From: Acidimicrobiales bacterium
Lineage (GTDB): Bacteria; Actinomycetota; Acidimicrobiia; Acidimicrobiales; Aldehydirespiratoraceae
DNA length: 64,000 nucleotides
NCBI GenBank assembly: GCA_029247365.1
Contig: JAQWLJ010000033.1
Span: forward strand, 1 to 64,000
Direction: 5' to 3'
Position numbers and translations under genes: made by a program. The notes under the pieces were generated by a model. The model made no database searches, had not been told where the DNA came from, and worked only from the letters and a program-made list of their open reading frames with translations. The first letter of the stretch is position 1; every line of letters starts with the position of its first letter. Shown here in pieces: positions 43,954 to 52,319 of this stretch.

Positions 43954-44056
43954 GGCGGGCGAGGTTGCGACCTGTGTTCGGGGCTCGGACCCGAGCGACC
44001 CCTGCTCGTGCCCGCATGGTCGTGTGCCACAACGCGACTGGTCCACATCTCGGCGT

Positions 44057-44410
44057 TCAGCCACCAGGCAGCTCGCAGAGCCTGGCGGACATATCGGCGA
44101 GGATCTCATCAACCTCGGCCAACACTGCGTCTGACGACACTGCGTCGGGCGACACCGGATCGAACACCAGGCCAAAGGCGACATGGCACTCGGCGCCGTC
44201 ATCGCGGACGAGAAACGTGCCCTGCCAGAACTCGAGCTCAGAGTCGGCTGTGTCCATCTCGAACGCCAGCCGCCACGGGGGCTCGACCGATAGCCGCTCT
44301 CGGGGTGACAGCTCCTCGACAAGCGAGACGATCTCCGGCCACACCTCGGCTCGGGGCACGCGAAGGTGGTGCTCGACCGAGCGGGACTGGTGCTTTACCT
44401 TCGCCAGCAT
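44057..44410 (-). CDS. Small SRPBCC/START-like protein of unknown function
   Basis: The 117-residue protein opens MLAKVKHQSRSVEHHLRVPR, followed by AEVWPEIVSLVEELSPRERL, a pattern of beta strand then long helix like START-type lipid-binding folds. The strands EFWQGTFLVRDDGAECHVAF follow. No active-site motif is visible, and the family call is weak. TACACT lies 7 bases before the ATG. It is downstream of the phosphatase gene on the same strand. Confidence 0.6.
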   Translation of the reverse strand: MLAKVKHQSRSVEHHLRVPRAEVWPEIVSLVEELSPRERLSVEPPWRLAFEMDTADSELEFWQGTFLVRDDGAECHVAFGLVFDPVSPDAVSSDAVLAEVDEILADMSARLCELPGG

Positions 44411-44417
44411 CGACGTG

Positions 44418-44423
44418 AGTGTA
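44418..44423 (-). promoter_or_regulatory. -10 element of the small START-like gene
   Basis: TACACT on the minus strand, 7 bases before the ATG at 44410. Confidence 0.45.
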
Positions 44424-44427
44424 GACC

Positions 44428-45201
44428 TCAGTACTGGCGGTCGAACATCACCGAGACGATGTCCTCGACGAGTCCAGGCCGGGCGATGATCAAACCCGGA
44501 GACCAGGGGTCGGACTTGTTGAACTCGAGCGTCGACCCGTCGAGGTGGCAACACACGAGACCGGCTGCCCGTGCGACCGCCACCGGCGCACACGAGTCCC
44601 ACTCGTACAGACCGCCTCCGTGGACATATGCGTCCATCTCACCGCGCACCACCGACATCGCCTTCACCCCCGCCGAGCCGACGGCATACACGTCGGCACC
44701 CAATGCCTGGCTCAGCCGCATGCCGTCGTAGCGGCTCCGCGATCGGGAGACGACAATGCGGGGATCTGCTCCGGATTCGACATCGCGCGGTACCAGATCG
44801 GGCGCAGGGTCGGTGGCCCAGGTGGTGCCCCAGCCCGGAACTGCGACTGCGCCAACAGACGGCTCGCCGCCCACGACAAGGGCGACGTGGACCGACCAGT
44901 TAGCCGAGTAGCCGAAGTCGGACGACCCGTCGAGTGGATCGACGATCCAGACCCGCTCAGCACCGAGACGCCGGGGATCATCGCGTCCTTCCTCGGACAA
45001 AACGATGTCGTCTGGGCGTTCCGCAGCAAGCGCGTCGACGATCTGCAGATGGGCCCGCCGGTCGCCCTCGTACTCGAGTCCGCTCCAGCGCCGGTCGACC
45101 GCAGAGGAACGGGTCAACCCGACCAGCATCGCGCCGGTCTCGGTTGCGAGACGAGCGGCGAGGGCGTGGTCGTCGGCTGTGGCCGCAGTGGAGCCGGTCA
45201 C
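44428..45201 (-). CDS. cysQ: Inositol monophosphatase superfamily phosphatase (CysQ-like)
   Basis: This 257-residue Mg-dependent phosphatase has the metal site split as SEEGRDD and WIVDPLDGSSDFGYSANWSVHVAL, and the third site YEWDSCAPVAVARAAG. The sequence order and length fit 3'(2'),5'-bisphosphate nucleotidase (CysQ), which removes PAP made during sulfate assimilation; an inositol or fructose bisphosphatase role cannot be excluded. The GTG start at 45201 overlaps the methyltransferase stop (GTGA), so they are coupled. Confidence 0.85.
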   Translation of the reverse strand: MTGSTAATADDHALAARLATETGAMLVGLTRSSAVDRRWSGLEYEGDRRAHLQIVDALAAERPDDIVLSEEGRDDPRRLGAERVWIVDPLDGSSDFGYSANWSVHVALVVGGEPSVGAVAVPGWGTTWATDPAPDLVPRDVESGADPRIVVSRSRSRYDGMRLSQALGADVYAVGSAGVKAMSVVRGEMDAYVHGGGLYEWDSCAPVAVARAAGLVCCHLDGSTLEFNKSDPWSPGLIIARPGLVEDIVSVMFDRQY

Positions 45202-45776
45202 GAGCGCCGATGAACCGAGACCGCGTAGTCGGCGCCGTCGACGACGAACGGCTCGCGGCCCCACGTTGCCCAGCGTTCGAGAAGCGAAAGCCCGGCGCTC
45301 GCCGCGAGCATGTCGTAGTCCGCAAGGCCGAGCTTGTCGGGACCCAACTGGAACCCTGCAACGACCAGGCCACCCTTCTCCGCGTGGCGGGCGAGGTTGG
45401 TGAGAACAGCGGCCTCGGTGCCGGGGGCAACGAAGATCATAACGTTGCCTGGCATTGCGACGAGGTCAAAAGTCCGGCCGAGATCGATATCGACTAGGTC
45501 GCCCAGCACCCACTCGACAGCTGGTTCTTTGCGTTGCGCGGTGTCGAGCATTCCGGGGTCGAGGTCGGCGCCGACGACGTCATAACCGCGGCCGTGGAGT
45601 TCGATCGCAACTCGTCCGGTACCGCAGCCTGCATCGAGGATCGATCCCGATGCGAGGAGATGGCAGAGAAAGTCGGCCTCGCCGTGGATCGATTCACCTC
45701 TCGCTTCGAGCGCTCGCCACCGTGCGTCATAGTCGTCCCCCCGTAAGACGTCGTCGCGTTCGTTCCAGCGGCTCAT
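45198..45776 (-). CDS. Class I SAM-dependent methyltransferase
   Basis: This 192-residue Rossmann methyltransferase has motif I ILDAGCGTGRVAIEL, the acidic residue at the end of strand 2 in VVGADLDPGML, VLGDLVDIDLG for motif II and FDLVAMPGNVMIF for motif III. It contains no extra domain. The acceptor is unknown; Asn-x-Met in PGNVMIF is not diagnostic. It overlaps the phosphatase gene by four bases and sits 4 bases from the regulator gene upstream. Confidence 0.88.
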   Translation of the reverse strand: MSRWNERDDVLRGDDYDARWRALEARGESIHGEADFLCHLLASGSILDAGCGTGRVAIELHGRGYDVVGADLDPGMLDTAQRKEPAVEWVLGDLVDIDLGRTFDLVAMPGNVMIFVAPGTEAAVLTNLARHAEKGGLVVAGFQLGPDKLGLADYDMLAASAGLSLLERWATWGREPFVVDGADYAVSVHRRS

Positions 45777-45780
45777 CGGC

Positions 45781-46428
45781 TCAGCCTCGCGTGCGGATCC
45801 GGTACACGCAGCGATCGCTGTTGGAAAGCAGATGTTGCGTCCGCTCGACGGTGGCGTCGGCGCCGATGACGTGGCGGAAAAGGTCGAGCTCGTTGTCGCA
45901 CAACTCGCGACACGATGTTGCCGCTGCGCAGACGGGACAGTGGTGTTCGATCAGGAGCAGGTCGTCGCCGTCGGCGCGTACCTCGGCCATGTACCCCTGC
46001 TCGATGCGCACCGATGCCAGCGTGTCGACGCGAGCGGCGACCTCGGCATCAACGGGAAGACGATCCTTGATCGATACGTGTAACTGTCGATCGCGTTCGG
46101 CGAGGACCCGAGCGAACCCGTCGTCGCCGAGCACCGACCGCATGGCGTCGATCAATTCGACCGTGAGGTCGACGTGCCGATCGGGAAACAGCGCCATCGC
46201 CCTCGGCGCGAGCGCCCACCCGAGCGGCGGTCGGCCCCGCACCCCGGTCACGACCGGCTCGGCGACCACGAGCCCTCGTGCTTCGAGTTCGGCGAGCGGT
46301 GGCCGCACTGCCTGCGTTGTGACGTCGAGCGAATCGGCCAGATCCGCCGTGGTACACGGGCCCGACCGCTTCAGATGATCGACGATTCGGCGCTGCGCCG
46401 GACCGATCGAGGTCTCCACCGTGGACAT
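45781..46428 (-). CDS. SufR-like winged-helix regulator with Cys cluster
   Basis: This 215-residue DNA-binding protein has an N-terminal winged helix (about 15-75: CTTADLADSLDVTTQAVRPP, then RGRPPLGWAL) and a C-terminal ligand domain. The cluster HHCPVCAAATSCRELCDNEL contains four Cys in the pattern used by SufR-type repressors to hold an Fe-S cluster, so redox or iron sensing is likely. No suf genes are nearby; it heads the methyltransferase-phosphatase run, which may be its target. Start at 46428 is supported by TACGGT 7 bases upstream. Confidence 0.85.
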   Translation of the reverse strand: MSTVETSIGPAQRRIVDHLKRSGPCTTADLADSLDVTTQAVRPPLAELEARGLVVAEPVVTGVRGRPPLGWALAPRAMALFPDRHVDLTVELIDAMRSVLGDDGFARVLAERDRQLHVSIKDRLPVDAEVAARVDTLASVRIEQGYMAEVRADGDDLLLIEHHCPVCAAATSCRELCDNELDLFRHVIGADATVERTQHLLSNSDRCVYRIRTRG

Positions 46429-46435
46429 CCCTCTT

Positions 46436-46441
46436 ACCGTA
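46436..46441 (-). promoter_or_regulatory. -10 element of SufR-like regulator gene
   Basis: TACGGT on the minus strand, 7 bases before the ATG at 46428. Confidence 0.45.
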
Positions 46442-46477
46442 CCAGGATTTGGCAACAGCATCCTTGTAGAAAAGCGG

Positions 46478-47485
46478 TCATCCCTTGACCAGTTCCGCAA
46501 CGACGCGGAGCTCGTCGACCGTACGGGGAGCGACGTTGATCATTGTGACTGCGCTCTCCTCCCAAGCCTGGAGACGGTCTTTGATGCGCTCGACCGAACC
46601 GACGATCGAGATCTCGTCGGCGAACTCGGTTGGGACCTCCATGACCGCCTCTTCGCGGCGCCCCTCCATGAAGAGATCCTGGATCTTGTACGCCTGCTCT
46701 TCGAACCCCATCCGGGCCATGAGCTTGGTGTGGTAGTTCTGCCCCTTGGCGCCCATGCCGCCGATGTAAAACGCCAGCATCCCTTTCGTGGGCAGCAGCG
46801 CTGCTTCGACATCGTCATGGACCTTAAACGTCACGTTGACGCCGATCTCGAACCCGATCTTCCGGTCCTTTATCTGCTCGTGGTACACCTCGGGCCGCCA
46901 CGGCGAGTAGTAGAGCGGCAGCCAGCCATCGGCGATCTCGGTCGTTTGCACCACGTTCTTGGGACCCTCGGCGCCAATCCAGATCGGGATCTGACGAAGT
47001 GGGTGCGTCATGATCTTGAGCGGCTTCCCCAGCCCTTCTGCCCCCTCGCCGGTGTAGGGCAGTTGGTAGTGCTTACCCTGGAACTCGAGCGGCCCTTCGC
47101 GCTCGAACGCTCGCCGAAGGATCTCCACGTATTCGCGCGTGCGGGCGAGGGGTTTGCGCGACGGCATGCCGTACCACCCCTCGACCACCTGCGGCCCAGA
47201 CACGCCGAGTCCGAGGATCACACGGCCGTTGGAGATGTGGTCGAGGGTCACAGCGTGCATCGCCGTCGCCGACGGTGTGCGGGCGCTGAGCTGCACCACC
47301 CCCGTGCCAAGCTTTATGTTCTCGGTGTGGGCCGCGGCCAGCACCAGGGGCGAGAACGCGTCGGAGCCCCACGACTCAGCGGTCCAGACGGCGTCGTAGC
47401 CCAGTTGATCGGCAGCCTTGAAGAGACCAACGAGGTCGGCGGGCATTGCCCGATTCCAATAGCCCAGTGTCAGTCCGAGATCCAT
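46478..47485 (-). CDS. LLM class F420-dependent oxidoreductase
   Basis: This 335-residue luciferase-like barrel protein opens MDLGLTLGYWNRAMPADLVG, with AADQLGYDAVWTAESWGSDAF and the non-proline cis-peptide region. Next are LGTGVVQLSARTPSATAMHAVTLD, where GTGV..lsaRtP is typical of F420 users, and GRVILGLGVSGPQVVEGWYG. It probably uses F420 to oxidise or reduce a small molecule; the closest described types act on alcohols, glucose 6-phosphate or methylene-THMPT. Substrate is unknown. TACCGT lies 6 bases before the ATG. Confidence 0.9.
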   Translation of the reverse strand: MDLGLTLGYWNRAMPADLVGLFKAADQLGYDAVWTAESWGSDAFSPLVLAAAHTENIKLGTGVVQLSARTPSATAMHAVTLDHISNGRVILGLGVSGPQVVEGWYGMPSRKPLARTREYVEILRRAFEREGPLEFQGKHYQLPYTGEGAEGLGKPLKIMTHPLRQIPIWIGAEGPKNVVQTTEIADGWLPLYYSPWRPEVYHEQIKDRKIGFEIGVNVTFKVHDDVEAALLPTKGMLAFYIGGMGAKGQNYHTKLMARMGFEEQAYKIQDLFMEGRREEAVMEVPTEFADEISIVGSVERIKDRLQAWEESAVTMINVAPRTVDELRVVAELVKG

Positions 47486-47491
47486 GAGGCG

Positions 47492-47497
47492 ACGGTA
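47492..47497 (-). promoter_or_regulatory. -10 element of LLM oxidoreductase gene
   Basis: TACCGT on the minus strand, 6 bases before the ATG at 47485. Confidence 0.45.
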
Positions 47498-47678
47498 GTA
47501 GGCGCAGTTCCACATGGCCGAATACCGGCAGCGGTATTGCTACGACCTTCGCGAACCGGCCCAGTGCAGTCCGGCGCCCAATCCGGTCGTGGGGCGAGGT
47601 ACTGAGTGCTGTGGTCGCGGCCGCGGAGACGTACCGTCATGATCTGGCGTTCCACATCACCACCGACGGAGGTCGGCC

Positions 47679-48458
47679 ATGACCCGCATCACGACTCGAA
47701 GCCGCTCGGTTCAAAGCAAGGTCGCCCTCATCACCGGCGCAGCATCGGGAATGGGTAGAGCCACTGCGTTCCTGTTCGCCGACGAGGGGGCCAAGGTGGC
47801 GGTCACCGATCTCGACGCCGATCGCGTCGCGGCGGTCGTCGACCGCATCCGCAACGCGGGAGGAACTTCGCACGGGATCGCACTCGACGTCACTGATGCC
47901 GACGCGATTGATGCGGCGATCACTGAGATCCGATCCGAGCTCGGCCCGATCGACATCGTGGTGAATAACGCCGGCGTCGGTGCTGGCTCCCCAGTCGACA
48001 ACCCGAGCTTCGAGGACGAGTGGTTCAAGGCCTTCGACGTCATGTTGACGCCGCATCAACGGGTCATCCGAGCCTGCCTCGACGACCTGAAAGCCAGCGG
48101 CGAGGGGCGGATCATCAATATCGCGTCGACCGAAGGCATCGGTGCGCAACGCAACATGGCGCCTTACACCGCGGCGAAACACGGCGTGGTCGGGCTCACG
48201 AGGGCGCTGGCGGTCGATCTCGGCGCGCACGGCATCACCGTCAACGCGATCTGCCCTGGCCCGATCGTCACCGGCATGACTGAGGCGATCCCTGACGACA
48301 TGCGCGAGACGTTTGCGCGCCGCCGCACCGCACTGCGGCGCTATGGCGACCCCGAGGAGGTTGCCCACATGACGCTCAGCCTGGCCCTGCCTGCGGCGTC
48401 GTTCATCACGGGCGCGATCATCCCAGTTGACGGCGGCCTCACGGCCAAAAACGACTGA
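47679..48458 (+). CDS. SDR family oxidoreductase
   Basis: This 259-residue classical SDR has TGAASGMG for NAD binding, VNNAG, Ser in NIASTEG and the catalytic YTAAK. The ending FITGAIIPVDGGL is normal. An extra 13-residue N-terminal tail precedes the first strand. It is the first gene of a plus-strand run with Fe-alcohol dehydrogenase (start 5 bases later), glutamine-synthetase-like ligase and FAD monooxygenase, which suggests a shared catabolic pathway for an alcohol or amine. A GGAGG ribosome site precedes the ATG. Confidence 0.88.
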   Translation: MTRITTRSRSVQSKVALITGAASGMGRATAFLFADEGAKVAVTDLDADRVAAVVDRIRNAGGTSHGIALDVTDADAIDAAITEIRSELGPIDIVVNNAGVGAGSPVDNPSFEDEWFKAFDVMLTPHQRVIRACLDDLKASGEGRIINIASTEGIGAQRNMAPYTAAKHGVVGLTRALAVDLGAHGITVNAICPGPIVTGMTEAIPDDMRETFARRRTALRRYGDPEEVAHMTLSLALPAASFITGAIIPVDGGLTAKND

Positions 48459-48463
48459 CGATC

Positions 48464-49618
48464 ATGCACGCAACGTGGAGCTACCCCACACAGATCCGCA
48501 GCGGTGTCGGTCGCGTGGCCGAAATCGCCGACGCGTGTACTGAGGCGTCTATCACCAAGCCGTTGATCGTCACCGACCCCGGTATGGTCGACCTGCCGCC
48601 TATCCGGTCGGTCGTGTCGCTGCTGAACGAGGCCGGCATCGAGCACAGGCTCTTCAGTGACCTTCGCCCGAACCCCGTTGGCCGCGATGTCGCTGCGGGC
48701 GCCGAACGGTTTCAACGTGGCGGGCACGACGGCGTGATTGCGATCGGCGGTGGCAGTGCGCTCGACGTCGGCAAGGTTGTTGCCTTTCACGCCGGACAGA
48801 CCCGAGCGCTCTGGGACTTCGAGGACGTCGACGACTGGTGGACCCGGGCCAACCCATCGGCGATTGCGCCCATCATCGCCATCCCGACCACCGCCGGAAC
48901 CGGCAGCGAGGTCGGCCGAGCGGGCTTGATCATCGATGAAGCTCGCCAACGGAAGGTTGTCGTCTTCCATCCGCAGATGCTGCCGACCGTCGTTCTTGCC
49001 GACCCTGAACTCACCGTCGGTCTGCCCCGTATGCTGACGGTCGGCACCGGCATCGATGCCCTTTCTCACTCGCTCGAAGCGATCTGCTCGCCGGCCTACC
49101 ACCCGATGTCGCACGGGATTGGCATGGAGGGCTGCCGTCTCGTGCTCGAACATCTGCCGACCGCGGTTGACTCGCCCACCAATCTCGAGGCCCGGGCCCG
49201 GATGCTGACCGCAGCGGGCATGGGGGCCGTTGCGTTCCAAAAGGGACTCGGTGCGATGCACGCTCTCGCCCACCCGGTCGGCGCAATGTTCGATACCCAT
49301 CACGGAATGACGAACGCGACGCTCATGCCGTATGTGCTGATCGCCAACCGCAGGGCGATCGAGTCGACCGTTGGGCGGCTCGCTGCGTACGCAGGTATTG
49401 CTGGCGGTTTTGAGGGCTTTGTCGACCACATCGTGACGATGCGTTCGTCGATGGACGTCCCCCACACGCTCGTCGACCTCGGCGTCGACCCAGCGTCAGT
49501 CGATTTCATCGCAACCGCCGCGGTAAATGACCCCTCCGCCACGACCAATCCCATCCCGGTGGATGCCGACTTCGCCGCATCGATCTTCGAGGCGGCCTGC
49601 ACAGGTCGGCTCGACTGA
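48464..49618 (+). CDS. Iron-containing alcohol dehydrogenase
   Basis: This 384-residue group III alcohol dehydrogenase has the NAD-binding GGGSALDVGKV and the TTAGTGSEVG loop. The iron ligands lie in GTGIDALSHSLEA (Asp, His) and AMHALAHPVGAMFDTHHG (two His). Such enzymes oxidise or form short alcohols, 1,3-propanediol, lactaldehyde or hydroxy acids. The order SDR - Fe-ADH - GS-like ligase suggests that the aldehyde product is handled further downstream. It starts 5 bases after the SDR stop. Confidence 0.92.
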   Translation: MHATWSYPTQIRSGVGRVAEIADACTEASITKPLIVTDPGMVDLPPIRSVVSLLNEAGIEHRLFSDLRPNPVGRDVAAGAERFQRGGHDGVIAIGGGSALDVGKVVAFHAGQTRALWDFEDVDDWWTRANPSAIAPIIAIPTTAGTGSEVGRAGLIIDEARQRKVVVFHPQMLPTVVLADPELTVGLPRMLTVGTGIDALSHSLEAICSPAYHPMSHGIGMEGCRLVLEHLPTAVDSPTNLEARARMLTAAGMGAVAFQKGLGAMHALAHPVGAMFDTHHGMTNATLMPYVLIANRRAIESTVGRLAAYAGIAGGFEGFVDHIVTMRSSMDVPHTLVDLGVDPASVDFIATAAVNDPSATTNPIPVDADFAASIFEAACTGRLD

Positions 49619-49633
49619 GCAAGGATCTTCACC

Positions 49634-50977
49634 ATGGATCTTGCTGAACTCCGCGTCCGCGTCGCCGAGCGGTCGATTGAAACGGTGGTGGTCGGCTTCA
49701 CCGACCACTACGGCCGAACGATGGGCAAGCGTTTCGACGCCGACTTCTTTCTCGACTCGTGTGCCGTTGACGGCACGCACGGCTGCGACTACCTCCTCAC
49801 CGTCGACATGGAGATGGAGCCAGTCGGTGGTTACGCCTACGCCAACTGGGAAAAAGGGTACGGCGACTTCCACCTCGTTCCCGACCTTGCGACCCTTCGT
49901 GAAGCCGCCTGGACTACTGGCACGGCGCTTGTCCTCTGTGACGTTTTCGACAATGCCAACCACGAGCCGGTCGCGGTCGCGCCCCGCTCGATTCTCAAAG
50001 CCCAGCTTGACGCACTCACCGCCACCGGACTCAGCGCCGCCGCGGCAAGCGAACTCGAGTTCTTCCTCTTCCGAGACTCCTACCGCGATGCGCATGCCAA
50101 GGGGTACCGCGATCTTGAGGCGGCAGGTTGGTATGTCGAGGACTACCACCTGCTGCAGGCGAGCCGGGTCGAAGACTACGTTGGCGCGGCGCGCCGGGCG
50201 CTCCGCGACAGCGATGTGCCGGTCGAGAACTCCAAGGGTGAAGCTGCCGTGGGTCAGCACGAGCTCAACATCCGCTACGCCGATGCCCTCACGATGGCCG
50301 ACCGCCACGTTGTGATGAAGCAGGCGATGAAGGAACTCGCCGACTCCATGGGGGTGTCCGTCACGTTCATGGCGAAGCCCGACGCAGCCCAGCCCGGCAA
50401 TAGCTGCCACATCCACTTGTCGCTCTGGGACGGTGACCGCAACGCCTTCGCTGCCGAAAACGGTCGCTCCGACGTCTTCCGGTGGTTCCTTGGTGGTTGG
50501 ATGCATCACGCCGCCGATCTCATGCCGTTCGTGGCCGGCACGATCAACTCCTACAAGCGCTACCAGGATCAGTCCTGGGCACCGACAAAGATCGCCTGGT
50601 CCACGGACAACCGCACCGCTGGCTTCCGTGTGGTCGGAACGGGCCCGAGCCTGCGAATCGAGAACCGCATTCCCGGTGGCGACACAAACCCGTACCTAGC
50701 GTACGCGGCCGCGATCGCCAGTGGCCTTGACGGCATACGCAATCAAATTGAGCCGCCCGCCGAATTCTCCGGCGATATCTACGCGGCCGCCGAGCTCAAG
50801 ATGGTTCCGTCGACATTGCGCGATGCGGTCGATCGCTTCGAGGTGAGCAGCGCCGCGCGTGGCTTCTTTGGTGACCTGGTAGTCGACCACTACACCCACC
50901 ACCTCCGGACCGAGATCGCAGCCGCTGACGCCGCCGTCACAGACTGGGAGATGCAGCGCTATTTCGAGAGGATCTGA
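49634..50977 (+). CDS. Glutamine synthetase-like gamma-glutamyl ligase
   Basis: This 447-residue glutamine-synthetase-fold enzyme has the active-site strands ELEFFLF, VGQHELNIRYADALTMADR, NSCHIHLSLWD and RTAGFRVVG, and ENRIPGGDTNPYLAYAA completes the site. Its length and the missing adenylylation loop place it with PuuA/GlnA3-type gamma-glutamylamine or polyamine synthetases rather than ammonia-assimilating GlnA. The oxidative neighbours suggest that it activates an amine as its gamma-glutamyl amide for degradation. An AAGGA ribosome site precedes the ATG. Confidence 0.88.
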   Translation: MDLAELRVRVAERSIETVVVGFTDHYGRTMGKRFDADFFLDSCAVDGTHGCDYLLTVDMEMEPVGGYAYANWEKGYGDFHLVPDLATLREAAWTTGTALVLCDVFDNANHEPVAVAPRSILKAQLDALTATGLSAAAASELEFFLFRDSYRDAHAKGYRDLEAAGWYVEDYHLLQASRVEDYVGAARRALRDSDVPVENSKGEAAVGQHELNIRYADALTMADRHVVMKQAMKELADSMGVSVTFMAKPDAAQPGNSCHIHLSLWDGDRNAFAAENGRSDVFRWFLGGWMHHAADLMPFVAGTINSYKRYQDQSWAPTKIAWSTDNRTAGFRVVGTGPSLRIENRIPGGDTNPYLAYAAAIASGLDGIRNQIEPPAEFSGDIYAAAELKMVPSTLRDAVDRFEVSSAARGFFGDLVVDHYTHHLRTEIAAADAAVTDWEMQRYFERI

Positions 50978-50984
50978 CCCAGCG

Positions 50985-52268
50985 ATGAGTGTCGTCATCG
51001 CAGGAGGCGGTATCGCCGGACTCACCATGGCGCTCACCTGTCACGAGATCGGCGTGCCCGTCCAGGTGTTCGAGTCGTCACGTCGGATTCTGCCGCTCGG
51101 CGTCGGGATCAACCTGCAACCCAACGCGGTCCGAGAGTTGACCGATCTTGGCTTGGCCCATCGCCTGCCTGAGGTCGGGATCGCTACCCAGGAGTGGGCG
51201 CTGGTTGGCCGTGGTGGCAACGATATCTGGGCTGAACCTCGCGGTCTGCTCGCGGGCTACCAGTGGCCCCAGTGGTCGGTTCATCGGGGCGAACTCCAGC
51301 TCATGCTGTTGGATGAGGTCCGGCGACGCTGCGGCCCCGGTGCGGTTATCGAGGCGCACCGCCTCGTGGGGTATCGAAATACCACCGGTGGCATCACGGC
51401 CACCTTCGAGGACCGCACCGGGGGTGGAACGGTTGACGTCGAAGCCGGTCTCCTCGTCGCAGCGGACGGTCTGAACTCAGCGGCACGTCGCCAACTTCTG
51501 CCCGACGAGGGCGATGCCAAGTGGGGTGGCGCGATGCTCTGGCGGGGCACGGCCTCCGGTCCACCGATCCGATCTGGGGCCTCGTTCACGCTCGTCGGCA
51601 ATCTTGACCAGCGATTCGTTCACTATCCGATCGGTCCGGTCGACCCCACCACCGGCCTACAACCGCAGAACTGGCTCCTGGAGATGACACTCGAAACCGA
51701 TGTGGGGTGGGACTCGGTAGCGGGCTGGAATCGCGAGATCGACAAGGCCGCCTTTCTCCCCCACTTCGCCGATTGGGTGTGGGACTGGTTCGACGTTCCT
51801 GCGTTCGTCGAGCGCGCCGAGACCGTGTGGGAGTTTCCTATGGTCGACCGCGATCCGGCCCCCACATGGCTTGACGGCCGCATGGCGCTCATCGGTGACG
51901 CGGCCCATGTCATGTATCCAGTGGGCTCCAACGGCGCGAGCCAGGCGATCGTTGACGCTCGCGTGCTCGGCGCGCAGCTGGTGGAACATGGTGTGACCCC
52001 CGATGCGCTCGCAGGCTTCGAGGACCAGCTACACGATGAGATCTCCGCACTCGTCTTGCGCAATCGCGGTCACGGTCCGATCGCGATCCTCGGCGAGATC
52101 GACGACCGGTGCGGCGGCTACTTCGACGACATTGACGATGTCATGCCCCGCCACGAGATTGAACTGTTCATGTCGCGTTACAAGGAGGCGGCCGGCTTCG
52201 CCATGGAGGCACTCAACGCCGCTCCCCGCACGATCCCCCAGGGCGCACGGGTAGATCGGCCCGCCTGA
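50985..52268 (+). CDS. FAD-dependent monooxygenase (flavin-dependent hydroxylase)
   Basis: This 427-residue class A flavin monooxygenase has the N-terminal GGGIAGLTMAL dinucleotide fold, LLVAADGLNSAARRQLL with the DG motif and the second FAD motif ALIGDAAHVMYPVGSNGAS. It belongs to the salicylate-hydroxylase/PHBH superfamily, and similar actinobacterial enzymes are called flavin-dependent oxidoreductases. The substrate is unknown, but the position right behind the GS-like ligase (7 bases) suggests the same pathway. Confidence 0.9.
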   Translation: MSVVIAGGGIAGLTMALTCHEIGVPVQVFESSRRILPLGVGINLQPNAVRELTDLGLAHRLPEVGIATQEWALVGRGGNDIWAEPRGLLAGYQWPQWSVHRGELQLMLLDEVRRRCGPGAVIEAHRLVGYRNTTGGITATFEDRTGGGTVDVEAGLLVAADGLNSAARRQLLPDEGDAKWGGAMLWRGTASGPPIRSGASFTLVGNLDQRFVHYPIGPVDPTTGLQPQNWLLEMTLETDVGWDSVAGWNREIDKAAFLPHFADWVWDWFDVPAFVERAETVWEFPMVDRDPAPTWLDGRMALIGDAAHVMYPVGSNGASQAIVDARVLGAQLVEHGVTPDALAGFEDQLHDEISALVLRNRGHGPIAILGEIDDRCGGYFDDIDDVMPRHEIELFMSRYKEAAGFAMEALNAAPRTIPQGARVDRPA

Positions 52269-52319
52269 GCTGCGGGGAGTGACGCGCGGGGAAGCGGCGC
52301 AGTATTCTCAATCGCTGTC

